From the NCBI RefSeq assembly GCF_030698145.1, contig NZ_JAUYNW010000080.1:85554-149553 (forward strand): 64,000 nucleotides of DNA, written 5' to 3'. Below are positions 1 through 8,658 of the stretch, piece after piece (within the stretch, counting starts at the first letter, position 1; each line of letters opens with the position of its first letter). Under the pieces are notes generated by a model. That model worked only from the letters and a program-made list of their open reading frames with translations, ran no database searches and had not been told where the DNA came from. Source of the stretch: Phenylobacterium sp. (lineage in GTDB: Bacteria > Pseudomonadota > Alphaproteobacteria > Caulobacterales > Caulobacteraceae). A program made the translations under genes and the position numbers.

Positions 1-549
1 CCCGCGTTGCGGGTGGACACGGCCTGGGACCTTGGGATCGACGACTACACGGCCATCTGGTTCTTCCAGCAGGTGGGACGCGAGGTCCGCGCCATCGACT
101 ATTTCGAGACTTCGGGCGAGGGGCTGCAGTCCATCGTGCGCGAGGCGATCGCGGCCAAGCCCTATGTCTATGGAACCCACTACCTGCCGCATGACGTGAT
201 GGTGCGCGAACTGGGGGCGGGGGGCCGTTCGCGGTTCGAGACCCTGGGCGGGCTGGGGGTCTCGCCGATCAGCGCGGGGGTGGCGGGCGACCCGGAGGAC
301 CGGATCAACGCCTCGCGCCAGATGATCCCGATGACCTGGTTCGACGCGGAGAAGTGCGCGGTCGGGTTGGAGCGGCTGCGGGCCTACCGCAAGCGCTGGA
401 GCCGGGCGACCTCGAGCTATGCGGGGCCGCTGCACGACGCGGCGAGCCATGGGGCGGACGCGTTCGGCGAGTTCGCGGTCAACCGGCGGGGGGTGGCGAC
501 GCCGCGACCCCGGCCGCCGCGCGGCGAAGGCCTGAGTTGGATGGGATGA
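1..549 (+). CDS. Phage terminase large subunit, C-terminal nuclease part (partial)
   Basis: The frame is open from base 1, so the gene begins left of the window. The ORF track start at base 7 is an internal TTG. The first residues read VDTAWDLGIDDYTAIWFFQ, the acidic-motif region of the RNase H-like nuclease domain of TerL proteins, and a HYLPHD motif follows. TerL packages DNA into the procapsid: its N-terminal ATPase (not seen here) drives translocation and this domain cuts the concatemer. The last 30 residues are basic and Pro/Arg rich. The stop overlaps an ATG of the next frame (ATGA), although the next gene probably starts slightly later. Confidence 0.85.
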   Translation, partial: PALRVDTAWDLGIDDYTAIWFFQQVGREVRAIDYFETSGEGLQSIVREAIAAKPYVYGTHYLPHDVMVRELGAGGRSRFETLGGLGVSPISAGVAGDPEDRINASRQMIPMTWFDAEKCAVGLERLRAYRKRWSRATSSYAGPLHDAASHGADAFGEFAVNRRGVATPRPRPPRGEGLSWMG

Positions 550-584
550 GGCGCCCCCGACCAACGATTGAAGAGGAGATGTGG

Positions 585-1337
585 ATGGCCGACCCGGCGA
601 TGAGAGCCAAGGCGTGGCTTCGCAACCAGTGGAACGGGTTCGTGGCGGCTGACGCCGGCATGCGGCGGACGGAGCTGGCGGCCCAGGAGGAGATGCGCGC
701 GCAGATCGTCGCGAAGCTCGACATTCCGCGTCTGAGCCTGGACGAGCGGCGGGCGATGGTGGGCGCGCCGCGGAAGGATCGACCATCGGAGATCCCACTG
801 CGGGGGCCGGTGGACCCGCGCCCGAAGGCGACGCCCGATCCCTATTTCGGCGCCCGCGCGGAGGATTTCGCTGGCAACGAGACCTGGGCCTTTCCCGGCG
901 GGTCCTACTATGAGTGGAACCGGAAGGCGCCGGGGCAGGGCGATGGGCGTTTCGGGAAGGGGTTTCGCTTCAAGAATGGCATCCCGCGACGTCATGATGG
1001 GGTGGACATCACCATGCCTGAGGGGACGCCCGTCTACGCGGATCGGGATGGGCGGGTACTCTATTCTGGTGACGTAAAGGACTACGGCCTGATGATCGAC
1101 GCTGGCCCGGACTCCGCCGGGAAGAGTCGCTATGCCCACCTCTCGCAGTCGTTTGTGAAACCTGGTCAACAGGTGAAAAAGGGTGAGGTGATCGGCCGCA
1201 GCGGCCGATCGGGGAACCTTGACGCGGAAGCTGCGTCGCACCTCCACTATGAGCGGTTCATGGACGGGCGGCTCGTGGATCCGTACCGGTTGTTCCGCTA
1301 TGGCGAAGCCTCGCCAAACTATCGCTCCAAGCCTTGA
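585..1337 (+). CDS. M23-family (LytM) peptidoglycan peptidase of the prophage
   Basis: The ATG at 585 was chosen because AGAGGAG lies about six bases upstream; in-frame ATGs at 546 and 579 are alternatives. The product is about 250 aa. The N-terminal 100 residues are charged and unassigned. The C-terminal half is a LytM/M23 domain with zinc motifs HDGVDI and HLHYE and the lysostaphin-like stretch PEGTPVYADRDGRV. M23 enzymes cleave peptide cross-links in peptidoglycan. No signal peptide is seen. A structural-operon location between terminase and portal, with a separate M15 endolysin downstream, suggests a virion-associated lysin used during DNA entry, but that is inference. It could alternatively act in lysis. 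Confidence 0.85.
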   Translation: MADPAMRAKAWLRNQWNGFVAADAGMRRTELAAQEEMRAQIVAKLDIPRLSLDERRAMVGAPRKDRPSEIPLRGPVDPRPKATPDPYFGARAEDFAGNETWAFPGGSYYEWNRKAPGQGDGRFGKGFRFKNGIPRRHDGVDITMPEGTPVYADRDGRVLYSGDVKDYGLMIDAGPDSAGKSRYAHLSQSFVKPGQQVKKGEVIGRSGRSGNLDAEAASHLHYERFMDGRLVDPYRLFRYGEASPNYRSKP

Positions 1338-1389
1338 CGTTCGCTATTTGTTCGACCAACCATAGTTTGACCATCGAGCGGAGGCGAGC
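1334..1389 (+). promoter_or_regulatory. Candidate promoter for the exported small protein
   Basis: A TTGACG hexamer overlaps the stop codon of the M23 gene and is followed by a locally AT-rich stretch (TTCGCTATTTGTTC, CCATAGTTTG). TTGACG matches the -35 element of alphaproteobacterial housekeeping promoters. No -10 stands out at standard spacing, so this is weak. It would fit a cargo gene with its own promoter. Confidence 0.25.
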
Positions 1390-1908
1390 GTGCGGCGGCA
1401 TTTGATTCTAGCCTTGGCCATCAGCGCGATCGGAGCCTCGGCGTTAGCGGCGGAGACGCCCTACTTCTGTCCGCCGCCCTATTGGCCAGCAGGCCGGACG
1501 CCGGGCCTGGAGATCGGAGACCTACTCGGGACGATGACGGGCCGAGTGCCGAAATCGTCCGGGTGTTATGACCCTCGCCGCGTGGTGTGCGCGTTCCGAG
1601 ACAAGCATGGCTACACGAACCATTTCGGCTCCAACGACGCGGATGGCGTGGAGGAGCGCGTTCTGCTCAGCAAGGTCGCGCTGCGGGCGCAAGCCGCACA
1701 GCTTCCCTTCGGCGTGCTGTGGACAGACAGCCGGGCGACCGTGAAGCGGCGGCTGAAGGTTATTCAGCGGCCCGGCTGGTCGCACGAGGATAGCGACACA
1801 ATCTCCACCAGCACGTGCGGCAGCCCACAGAGCGATTCCATGTATACCACCTTCAAGTTCGACCGTGCGGGGCGGTTGATCTCGATGGAGCAGAGCATTC
1901 AAGTCTAG
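1390..1908 (+). CDS. Exported hypothetical protein (possible prophage cargo gene)
   Basis: A GTG start follows a purine-rich GAGCGGAGGCGAG. The 172-aa product begins with a Sec signal peptide, MRRHLILALAISAIGASALAA, with likely cleavage after ALAA. The mature part has several cysteines and is predicted periplasmic. I recognise no family. It sits between the M23 gene and the portal, where structural genes are expected, and its 5' flank is AT-rich. This fits a moron (an accessory gene expressed from the lysogen), possibly altering the envelope. That is inference from position and the signal peptide only. Confidence 0.6.
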   Translation: MRRHLILALAISAIGASALAAETPYFCPPPYWPAGRTPGLEIGDLLGTMTGRVPKSSGCYDPRRVVCAFRDKHGYTNHFGSNDADGVEERVLLSKVALRAQAAQLPFGVLWTDSRATVKRRLKVIQRPGWSHEDSDTISTSTCGSPQSDSMYTTFKFDRAGRLISMEQSIQV

Positions 1909-2048
1909 ACTGCCTGCCCGGGGGGGTTGCCTAAACCGTCGCCCATTCGATGTTTGCGGCGTCTCGTGAAGCTTGACCGCCGCGACTAGTGCGACCGAAC
2001 ATCCGTATAACCCGAAACCTCCGCGCCTGCCGCGGAGCCGGAGACCCC

Positions 2049-3950
2049 ATGTCCGAAGACATCCTGAAAGACGCCCGCGCGGCGTTCGATCTCGCGCGCG
2101 AGCACGAGGCGGAGAACCGGCGCGAGGCGCTGGACGATATCCGCTTCGCCCGGCTGGGCCAGCAGTGGCCCGACAAGGTGCGCCGCGACCGGGAGTTGGA
2201 CGGGCGGCCCTGCCTGACCATCAACCGGCTGCCGGCCTTCATCCGCCAGGTGGTCAACGACGCGCGGCAGAACAAGCCGTCCATCGTCTGCCATCCGGTG
2301 GACAGCGGCGCCGATCCGGAGACCGCCGAGATCTTCAACGGCCTGATCCGCAATATCGAGCAAAGCTCGGACGCCGAGGTGGCCTACGACACCGCCCTCG
2401 ACTTCGCGGTGACCGGCGGGTTCGGCTATTTCCGCATCAACACCCGCTACGCCCGGGACGACGCCTTCGACCAGGACCTGGTCATCGAGCGGGTGAGCAA
2501 CCCGTTCTCGATCTATGGCGACCCGGCCTCGAGCGCGGCGGACTCGGCCGACTGGAACACGGCCTTCGTGGTCGACACCCTTTCGAAGGCCGAGTTCGAG
2601 GCGCGGTGGAAGGGCGCCGATCCGATGGACTGGACCACCGACGCCTATGGCGGGCTGGGCGGGCCCTGGATCGAGGGCGACCGGGTGATGATCGCCGAAT
2701 ACTGGCGGCGCGAGGCGGTGACCCGCTCGATCGTGGCGCTGTCGGACGGACAGGTGATGGAGCTCAGCGCCTATGAGGCCCAGAAGGGCCTGTTCGACAC
2801 GCTTGGGGTGAAGGTGGTCGGGCGGCCGCGGTCGGTGGCCGGCCACAAGGTGATCCAGCGGATCATGACCGGCGGCGAGGTGCTGGAGACCGTCGACTGG
2901 GCGGGCAAGTACATCCCCATCGTGCCGGTCTATGGCGAGGAGCTGCACGTGGACGGGCGGCGCGTGCTGCGCAGCCTGGTGCGCGACGCCAAGGACCCGC
3001 AGCGGATGTTCAACTACTGGCGCACGACCTCGACCGAGCTGGTGGCTCTGGCGCCCAAGGCGCCGTTCATCGGGCGCAAGGGGGCGTTCGAGACCGACGC
3101 GGTGAAATGGGCCACGGCCAACGTCCAGACCCACGCCTATATCGAATATGACGGGCCCGAGCCGCCGATGCGCCAGCCGTTCTCCGGCGTGCCGGCTGGG
3201 GCGCTGCAGGAGGCGCTGAACGCCAGCGACGACATGAAGTCGATCATGGGGCTGCACGACGCCAGCCTGGGCGCGCGGAGCAACGAGACGTCCGGCCGCG
3301 CGATCATGGCGCGGCAAAGGGAAGGGGATGTCTCGACCTTCCACTATATCGACAATCTGAGCCGGGCGATCCGGCACGCGGGGCGGATCCTGATCGACCT
3401 GATCCCCAAGGTCTATTCGACGCCGCGGGTGCTGCGGGTGCTGGGCCCAGGCGGGGAGGCGAGGCTGGCGCCGGTGAACCAGCAGTTCTCGGCCGACGCC
3501 GCCGACGCGGCTGGCCAGGTGAAGAAGATCGAGAAGATCTACGACCTGGGGGCGGGCAAGTACGACCTGACCGTCCGCGCGGGGCCGAGCTTCACCAGCC
3601 GTCGGGAAGAGGCGGCGACCCAGATGATCGAGTTGATCCGCGCCTATCCGCCGGCGGCGCCGATGATCGGCGACCTGCTGGCGCGAAACCTCGACTGGCC
3701 CGGCGCCGATGAGATCGCCGAGCGGCTGGGCGCCATGCTGCCCGCGCAGATGAAGGGGAGCTCGCCCGAGGCCGAGGCCGCCAAGGGCCAGATCGCCAAG
3801 CTCGCCCAGGCCCTGCAGGCCGCCGGCGCCAAGATCGCGGCCCTGGAGCAGGATCGCGGCCACGAAGCCCGGAAGCTGGAGATCGAGGCCTTCGAGGCCG
3901 AGACCAACCGGATGCGCGCCTTGGGCCAGGCGGAGACACGGCGTGGCTGA
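2049..3950 (+). CDS. P22-like phage portal protein
   Basis: The ATG at 2049 (MSEDILKDARAAFDLA) is preferred over the upstream in-frame start at 1989 because GGAG lies just upstream and the extension looks non-native. The product is about 633 aa. DIRFARLGQQWP, RPCLTINRLPAFIRQVVND and ARQNKP in the N-terminal third are characteristic of the P22 portal family, whose members are generally 600-750 aa. The dodecameric portal forms the DNA channel at one capsid vertex, docks terminase during packaging and later carries the tail adaptor. The C-terminal 70 residues are predicted helical and charged. Confidence 0.88.
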   Translation: MSEDILKDARAAFDLAREHEAENRREALDDIRFARLGQQWPDKVRRDRELDGRPCLTINRLPAFIRQVVNDARQNKPSIVCHPVDSGADPETAEIFNGLIRNIEQSSDAEVAYDTALDFAVTGGFGYFRINTRYARDDAFDQDLVIERVSNPFSIYGDPASSAADSADWNTAFVVDTLSKAEFEARWKGADPMDWTTDAYGGLGGPWIEGDRVMIAEYWRREAVTRSIVALSDGQVMELSAYEAQKGLFDTLGVKVVGRPRSVAGHKVIQRIMTGGEVLETVDWAGKYIPIVPVYGEELHVDGRRVLRSLVRDAKDPQRMFNYWRTTSTELVALAPKAPFIGRKGAFETDAVKWATANVQTHAYIEYDGPEPPMRQPFSGVPAGALQEALNASDDMKSIMGLHDASLGARSNETSGRAIMARQREGDVSTFHYIDNLSRAIRHAGRILIDLIPKVYSTPRVLRVLGPGGEARLAPVNQQFSADAADAAGQVKKIEKIYDLGAGKYDLTVRAGPSFTSRREEAATQMIELIRAYPPAAPMIGDLLARNLDWPGADEIAERLGAMLPAQMKGSSPEAEAAKGQIAKLAQALQAAGAKIAALEQDRGHEARKLEIEAFEAETNRMRALGQAETRRG

Positions 3951-3968
3951 GGGCCAAATGTTCGTGGT

Positions 3969-4526
3969 TTGTTCTTGACTTTCGCACGGGATTTTGCGAG
4001 GATTGCGTCATTGGAGAGAAGTGCGGCCGCGCCGCCACACGGCGCGACGGTCGAGGTTCGAACCTACGACGCCTTCCTATCGAAGGACGGAAGGGGTCCC
4101 GACCACGCCTTCCTGGTCGTCACAGACCATCGCACCGGCGAGCAGAGGGTGCTTCGGGGCGGGCCGGAGTTCTCACGCGGCCTGCCTCGCGTCACCGCCG
4201 AGATGCGGCCTTGGTCGCAAAGCCGCGAACGGGCGGTGCTGGACCGCGGGAAGGCGGTGACCACCCTGGCCAAGACTTGGCTGCCGCAGGCCGACGGGCA
4301 AGACCTGTTCCGTCGCGGGGAGGCGCTCACCGACGCCTACGCCAAGGCCGCCCCCCGATACGGGCCGTTGTCGAACTCCAACAGCGTCGCTCAGGGCGGC
4401 TATCGGATGATGACGGGGCGCCGTTTCGCCGATTCCCAGCTCTGGGGAGCGGACACGGTCCTGCCGACGGAGCTTCGGCCCCGCCGGGATTCGAGAACGC
4501 CGCCGACGCTGAGCCGACGCCCTTGA
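3969..4526 (+). CDS. Phage protein of unknown function between portal and scaffold
   Basis: The 185-aa frame opens with a TTG; the exact start is uncertain. A region DHAFLVVTDHRTGEQRVLRGGPE is followed about 80 residues later by YGPLSNSNSVAQGG. A His-containing strand combined with an NSNSVA-type segment recalls a family of small domains I have seen in phage and polymorphic-toxin contexts, possibly with a papain-like fold. I see no catalytic cysteine in the expected place, so activity cannot be claimed. The position suggests a head or procapsid component, or an ejected protein. The C-terminus is Arg/Pro-rich. Confidence 0.6.
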   Translation: MFLTFARDFARIASLERSAAAPPHGATVEVRTYDAFLSKDGRGPDHAFLVVTDHRTGEQRVLRGGPEFSRGLPRVTAEMRPWSQSRERAVLDRGKAVTTLAKTWLPQADGQDLFRRGEALTDAYAKAAPRYGPLSNSNSVAQGGYRMMTGRRFADSQLWGADTVLPTELRPRRDSRTPPTLSRRP

Positions 4527-4573
4527 ACCGCCGCCGCACCGCCGTCGGGCGGCCGCCCAACCCTGAGGACAGC

Positions 4574-5377
4574 ATGCAAACGGAAGACGCGATCAACTCG
4601 ACGGCGGAGCTCGAGCTCGCCCCTGACCCTACCGCGGACCTTGAGGACGACGCCGAGGAGATCGAACACGAGGGCCAAGCCTACAGGATCCCGCGCGCGC
4701 TGAAGGGCGCGTTCCTGATGAACGCGGACTACACGCGCAAGACCCAGGAGCTGGCGGAGCATCGCCGGGCGCTGGAGCGCGACCGGCAGGGCCTGGCCCA
4801 GCGCCTGGAGACGGCCCACGCCACCGTGGAGGAACGCGCGCGGCTGACGGCCATCGAAGACCAGATGGCCGATTTCGCGGCCATCGACTGGGAGACGCTC
4901 GGCGAAGAGGATCCCCAGACCGCCCAGGCGCTGTGGTCGCGCTATGAGGACTTCGGCCACGCCCGTGACCGCTATGTCTGGTCGCTGTCGCAGCGCGAGC
5001 ACCACGGCCGCGCCCAGGCCGAACGGGAGGTGGCCGAGCAACTGGCCGAGACCGGCCGGGTGCTGTCCGCGGAAATCGAGGGCTGGTCTCCGGACGTGGC
5101 GTCCAAGCTGGTGGAATACGCCGGCGCGTTCGGCGTGACCCTGGACGAACTGCGCGAGGTGGCCGACCCGCGACTGTGGAAGATCCTGCATCGGGCCCAT
5201 GCGGGCGACGAACTGGCCAAGCAGCACCAGACCGCCAAGCAGGCCGAGCAGCTGCAATCGGTCCGTCCGGCGATCCAGGTGAGCGGCGGCGGCGCGGCCG
5301 CCGGCGGCGTTCGTGACGAGCTGGGCGCCGGGGAGTGGATGCGGCGCCGCAACGAGCATGTTCTGAAGGGGCGCTGA
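4574..5377 (+). CDS. Phage scaffolding protein
   Basis: The ATG at 4574 has GAGG five bases upstream; the much longer ORF in the track is an in-frame extension through the preceding gene. The 267-aa product has an acidic N-terminus (DLEDDAEEIEHEG), a long predicted helix/coiled coil rich in Glu, Arg and Ala (about residues 55-200), a Gly/Ala linker and a short basic end (WMRRRNEHVLKGR). That layout, and a position directly before the coat gene, is typical of P22-type scaffolds. These direct coat assembly into a procapsid, with the basic C-terminus binding coat, and then leave. Assignment rests on context and composition, not on a sequence signature. Confidence 0.75.
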   Translation: MQTEDAINSTAELELAPDPTADLEDDAEEIEHEGQAYRIPRALKGAFLMNADYTRKTQELAEHRRALERDRQGLAQRLETAHATVEERARLTAIEDQMADFAAIDWETLGEEDPQTAQALWSRYEDFGHARDRYVWSLSQREHHGRAQAEREVAEQLAETGRVLSAEIEGWSPDVASKLVEYAGAFGVTLDELREVADPRLWKILHRAHAGDELAKQHQTAKQAEQLQSVRPAIQVSGGGAAAGGVRDELGAGEWMRRRNEHVLKGR

Positions 5378-5584
5378 CCCCACGGCCGACAAGGCCCTCC
5401 CATCTCACGGCGCACGACCAACCCGCTTGGACGTCGACGCGCCTTCGCCCGCCCCGCGCGGGCAGCTCGTCGCTCTGGCCCAGCGCCAGGACGGCGCCGA
5501 GCCGGTCTCCCTCCCATTCCGCGCGGCTTTCCCGAGGCTCGAGCGAGCCCGGAAGCCCTCGCGCGGCCAATCTCGAAGGACCTC
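5378..5584. other. Intergenic region between scaffold and coat genes
   Basis: These 207 bases contain no credible gene. The frames crossing it are Arg/Pro-rich GC artefacts. It probably carries the 5' untranslated leader of the coat gene; AAGGACCTC just before the ATG at 5585 supplies the ribosome binding site. Confidence 0.5.
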
Positions 5585-6760
5585 ATGCCCAATACGCTTC
5601 TCTCCCCCACGTCGGTGACCCGCGAGGCGCTGCGCGTGCTGCATCAGAAACTGAACTTCGTGGGCTCCATCACCCGCGAATACGACGACAGCTTCGCCCG
5701 CCAGGGCGCCAAGGTCGGCGACACCCTGAAGGTGCGCCTGCCCAACCAGTACACGGTGCGCAGCGGCTCGACGCTGGCCGCGCAGGACACGACCGAGACC
5801 GCCGTGGACCTGAAGGTCCAGACCCAGAAGGGGGTGGACCTGAACTTCACCTCGGTGGACCTGACCCTGTCCCTGGACGACTTCTCCGAGCGCGTCCTGG
5901 AGCCGGCCATGTCGGTGCTGGCGGCCAATATCGAGGCCGACGCCATGGGCATGTACAAGGACGTCTGGAACCAGGCGAACAACCACGGGGCCCCGGCGAA
6001 CTTCAAGAAGATCCTCGATGGCCGCAAGATCCTGGTGGACAACCTGGCGCCGCTGGCCGGCCGGACCTGCAACCTGAACACCCAGGACAATGTCGACCTG
6101 GTCGATGCGCTGAAGGGCCTGTTCAACGACCGCGCGACGATCTCCAAGCAGCACCGCGAGGGCTTCATGGGCCGGACCGCCGGGTTCGACTTCATGGAGA
6201 ACACGCTGTGGCCGTCGCACACCCGCGGCGCCCAGGCGGGCTATCTGGTCAATGGCGCCGGCCAGAGCGGCGCGTCGCTGATCGTGGACACCGGGACGGG
6301 CGCGGGTGGGATCGGCGACGTCTTCACCATCAGCGGCGTCTTCCGCGTGCATCCCGAGACCAAGCTGTCGACGGGGGTGCTGCAGCAGTTCGTGCTGACC
6401 GGCGTGCACGGTTCGGGGGCGACCAGCCTGGCGATCAGCCCGGCCATCGTCACCACCGGAGCGGGCCAGAACGTGAGCGCCGCCCCGGCCGACAACGCGC
6501 CAATCGCCTTCGCCGGGACCGCCTCGGCGGCGACAGGCACGTCGCTCGCCTACCACAAGAGCGCCTTCGCCTTCGCCACCGCCGACATGGTGATGCCGCG
6601 CGGGGTCGACTTCGCTGCGCGTGAGGTCTTCGACGGCGTCTCGATGCGGATCGTGCGCCAGTACGACATCAACAGCGACAAGTTCCCGTGCCGGCTGGAT
6701 GTCCTCTACGGCTTCAAGACCCTGCGCCCGCAGCTCGCCTGCCGGCTGGCCAACAACTAG
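5585..6760 (+). CDS. Major capsid protein, P22 coat-protein-like
   Basis: The ATG at 5585 follows AAGGACCTC at good spacing. The 391-aa product has features of the P22 coat family: an N-terminal helix (VTREALRVLHQKLNFVGSITREYDD), KVGDTLKVRLPNQYTVRSG, LNFTSVDLTLSLDDFSERVLEPA, and an inserted Gly/Ser/Thr-rich beta domain (about residues 225-320) before a conserved end (RLDVLYGFKTLRPQLACRLAN). It forms the icosahedral shell. Location right after the scaffold supports the call. Confidence 0.88.
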   Translation: MPNTLLSPTSVTREALRVLHQKLNFVGSITREYDDSFARQGAKVGDTLKVRLPNQYTVRSGSTLAAQDTTETAVDLKVQTQKGVDLNFTSVDLTLSLDDFSERVLEPAMSVLAANIEADAMGMYKDVWNQANNHGAPANFKKILDGRKILVDNLAPLAGRTCNLNTQDNVDLVDALKGLFNDRATISKQHREGFMGRTAGFDFMENTLWPSHTRGAQAGYLVNGAGQSGASLIVDTGTGAGGIGDVFTISGVFRVHPETKLSTGVLQQFVLTGVHGSGATSLAISPAIVTTGAGQNVSAAPADNAPIAFAGTASAATGTSLAYHKSAFAFATADMVMPRGVDFAAREVFDGVSMRIVRQYDINSDKFPCRLDVLYGFKTLRPQLACRLANN

Positions 6761-6823
6761 GCCTCATCCCCCGGGAGCCGGTTCGCCGGCTCCCACCCAT
6801 CCCCGACAACTCAAGGAGGTCCA

Positions 6824-7054
6824 ATGGACGCCAGCCAGGTTTCCAGCGACATGGAGGTCGTCACCCCCAGCGACGCCGCCGCGTGCCACGCGGTGGGCTT
6901 CGTCTTCACCGGGGGCGACTGCGCGATCGAGACCGGGCGTGGCCGGACCGTGGTCATCCCCGCCGCCTTCGCCGGCGTGGTTTTCCCGCAGGCGATCAGC
7001 AAGGTGAAGCTCACCGGCACGACCGCCTCGTCCGTCATCGTCTTCCGGGGCTGA
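6824..7054 (+). CDS. Small phage head protein (decoration-like, unassigned)
   Basis: A near-perfect Shine-Dalgarno, AAGGAGGTCC, precedes the ATG, implying high expression. The 76-aa product is predicted almost all beta (HAVGFVFTGGDCAIETGRGRTVVIP). It lies directly after the coat gene, where decoration or head-stabilisation proteins are commonly encoded. I do not recognise the family; the role is inferred from size, position and ribosome binding site strength. Confidence 0.6.
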   Translation: MDASQVSSDMEVVTPSDAAACHAVGFVFTGGDCAIETGRGRTVVIPAAFAGVVFPQAISKVKLTGTTASSVIVFRG

Positions 7055-7103
7055 CCTCCAGCCACCCAGACAGCCAAGTCCATCTCTCCTGGAGGCGCCC
7101 ACG

Positions 7104-7724
7104 ATGGCCATCTCAACCTATTCGGAGCTGCGCGGCGCCATCGCCGACTGGCTCGAGCGATCGGATCTGCTCGAGCGGACCGCCGACTTCATCCGGCTGG
7201 CGGAGTCGCGCCTGGATCGCGTGCTGCGCCTGCGCCACATGGAGGCCGATCACGCGCTCGCCGTCCCAGGCGGCGCGCGAACCCTGGCCTTGCCGGAAGG
7301 CTTTCGCGAGCCGGTGGCGCTGTGGATCGATCGGCCAGGCGGGCGCGAACCGATGCGCTTTGTCGACGCGGCGGTGCTGGCCGTGACGCACGCATCCGGC
7401 GAGCCGCGGGCCTGGACCATCGACGGGGACCACCTGGCGTTCGATCGCCCGTGGGCCCAGGCGTGCGACCTCACGCTGAGGATGCTGGGGCGCCTGGCGC
7501 TCTCCGAGACGACACCCACCAACGCCGTGTTGCGCGACTATCCCGACCTCTATCTGTTCGGTTCGCTGATGGAGGCCGCGCCCTATCTGCGCGACGCCGA
7601 GCTGCTGTCGCTGTTCGCGGCGCGGTTCGAGGCGGCGCTGGTCGAGGTGCGGGCAAAGGAGTCGCGCCACCGTTCGCTCGCCCGGCTGTCGGTGGAGCCC
7701 GCGCTCGCCGCGATCGGCGCCTGA
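7104..7724 (+). CDS. Phage head-tail adaptor protein (gp4-like)
   Basis: ATG start behind CTGGAGGCG. The 206-aa product opens with MAISTYSELRGAIADWLERSDLLERTADFIRLAESRLDRVLRLRHME, a pattern I recognise from podoviral adaptor proteins, which bind under the portal after packaging and seat the tail. The remainder mixes helix and strand and ends in a helical segment (LFAARFEAALVEVRAKESRHRSLARLS). Gene order (coat, small head protein, adaptor) agrees. Confidence 0.75.
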   Translation: MAISTYSELRGAIADWLERSDLLERTADFIRLAESRLDRVLRLRHMEADHALAVPGGARTLALPEGFREPVALWIDRPGGREPMRFVDAAVLAVTHASGEPRAWTIDGDHLAFDRPWAQACDLTLRMLGRLALSETTPTNAVLRDYPDLYLFGSLMEAAPYLRDAELLSLFAARFEAALVEVRAKESRHRSLARLSVEPALAAIGA

Positions 7725-7727
7725 GCC

Positions 7728-7967
7728 ATGACCCCGATCAGTCCCGAGACGCCACCGGCGCTGCGCGCCCTGCTGGCGGAGCTGGCCGAGGTGGTGCGCG
7801 CCTGGCGCGCGCCCGGCGCCCCGAGCTCTCTCTACGCCTGCGACGCCGACCAACTGCCGGACGCGGGCGACTGGCCCAACGGCCTGGTGCTGGTCTCCGA
7901 CCTCAACATCCTCGCCCATTCGGACGGATCAAGCTGGATCCGCCAAGACACGGGAGCCGCGATCTAG
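7728..7967 (+). CDS. Small phage protein, unassigned
   Basis: Three bases after the adaptor stop, a 79-aa frame reads an amphipathic helix (PPALRALLAELAEVVRAWRA) followed by a short beta-rich segment (GLVLVSDLNILAHSDGSSWIRQDTGAAI). The C-terminal WIRQDTG pattern resembles trimeric fibre or tail-tip modules, suggesting a structural protein translated together with its neighbours. Function is not recognised. Its stop directly abuts the next ATG. Confidence 0.6.
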   Translation: MTPISPETPPALRALLAELAEVVRAWRAPGAPSSLYACDADQLPDAGDWPNGLVLVSDLNILAHSDGSSWIRQDTGAAI

Positions 7968-8651
7968 ATGCCATCGTCCTACACCCCGCGCCTTCGCCTG
8001 GAGATGCAGGCGGCCGGCGAGAACCTGAACACCTGGGGCGCGCCCAAGCTCAACACGGTGATCAACCGGATCGACTATTCGATCGCGGGCCTGGCGAGCA
8101 TCGCGCTCACCGGGGACCACGTCCTGACCAGCTCGAACACCGCCGATGACGAGGCGCGCTCCGCGATCCTGAAGTTCACCGGGACGGGCGGTTTCACGGT
8201 GACCATCCCCTCGGTGAGCAAGGTCTACCAGGTGTGGAACGCCTCCGCCGGGGCCCTGACCCTGACGACCGGGGCGGGCGCGACGGTGGAGGTGGCCAGC
8301 GGCGAAGCGGCGCTGGTGATCTGCGATGGGAGCAATGTGAAGGCGGTGAAGGCCACTGACTTCGGCGGCGCCAGGTTGATCAATCTGGGCGACCCCACCG
8401 ACGCGCAGGACGCGGCGACGAAGGCCTATGCGGATGCGCTGGCGTTCAACGATGTCGCCCTGCCGGGCCAGGGTCCGGGAACCGCCGGACACTACGTCAA
8501 GTCGGACGGAACGAACGCTGGTTGGGCCGCGCCCCTGATCTCCGACATCGACGGCTACGCCGCCGATCAAGCCGTTCGCCATGCGGCCACGCAGGCGGCG
8601 GCCGAAGCGTCCTCAAAGGCGCTCGCCATCGCTTTCGCAGCAGCTCTCTGA
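7968..8651 (+). CDS. Phage tail/fibre protein
   Basis: The 227-aa product starts immediately after the previous stop. The N-terminus, LRLEMQAAGENLNTWGAPKLNTVINRIDYSIAGLASIALTGDH, is a recurring opening of phage fibre/tail proteins. The middle is a beta-rich Ser/Thr/Gly domain. The segment ARLINLGDPTDAQDAATKAYAD is a classic fibre-repeat motif. The C-terminus is an Ala-rich helix. It is most likely a fibre shaft or virion-attachment protein, with the specificity domain in the next genes. Confidence 0.75.
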   Translation: MPSSYTPRLRLEMQAAGENLNTWGAPKLNTVINRIDYSIAGLASIALTGDHVLTSSNTADDEARSAILKFTGTGGFTVTIPSVSKVYQVWNASAGALTLTTGAGATVEVASGEAALVICDGSNVKAVKATDFGGARLINLGDPTDAQDAATKAYADALAFNDVALPGQGPGTAGHYVKSDGTNAGWAAPLISDIDGYAADQAVRHAATQAAAEASSKALAIAFAAAL

Positions 8652-8658
8652 GGATCTC

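Noticed and set aside
1986-3863. 625-aa minus-strand ORF opposite the portal gene
   Set aside because: A shadow of high GC coding: its translation is His/Arg/Gly/Pro rich with no domain, while the plus strand reads a clear portal.
4211-4573. N-terminal extension of the scaffold ORF in the track
   Set aside because: It runs through the preceding gene and lacks a ribosome binding site; the ATG at 4574 has GAGG at proper spacing.
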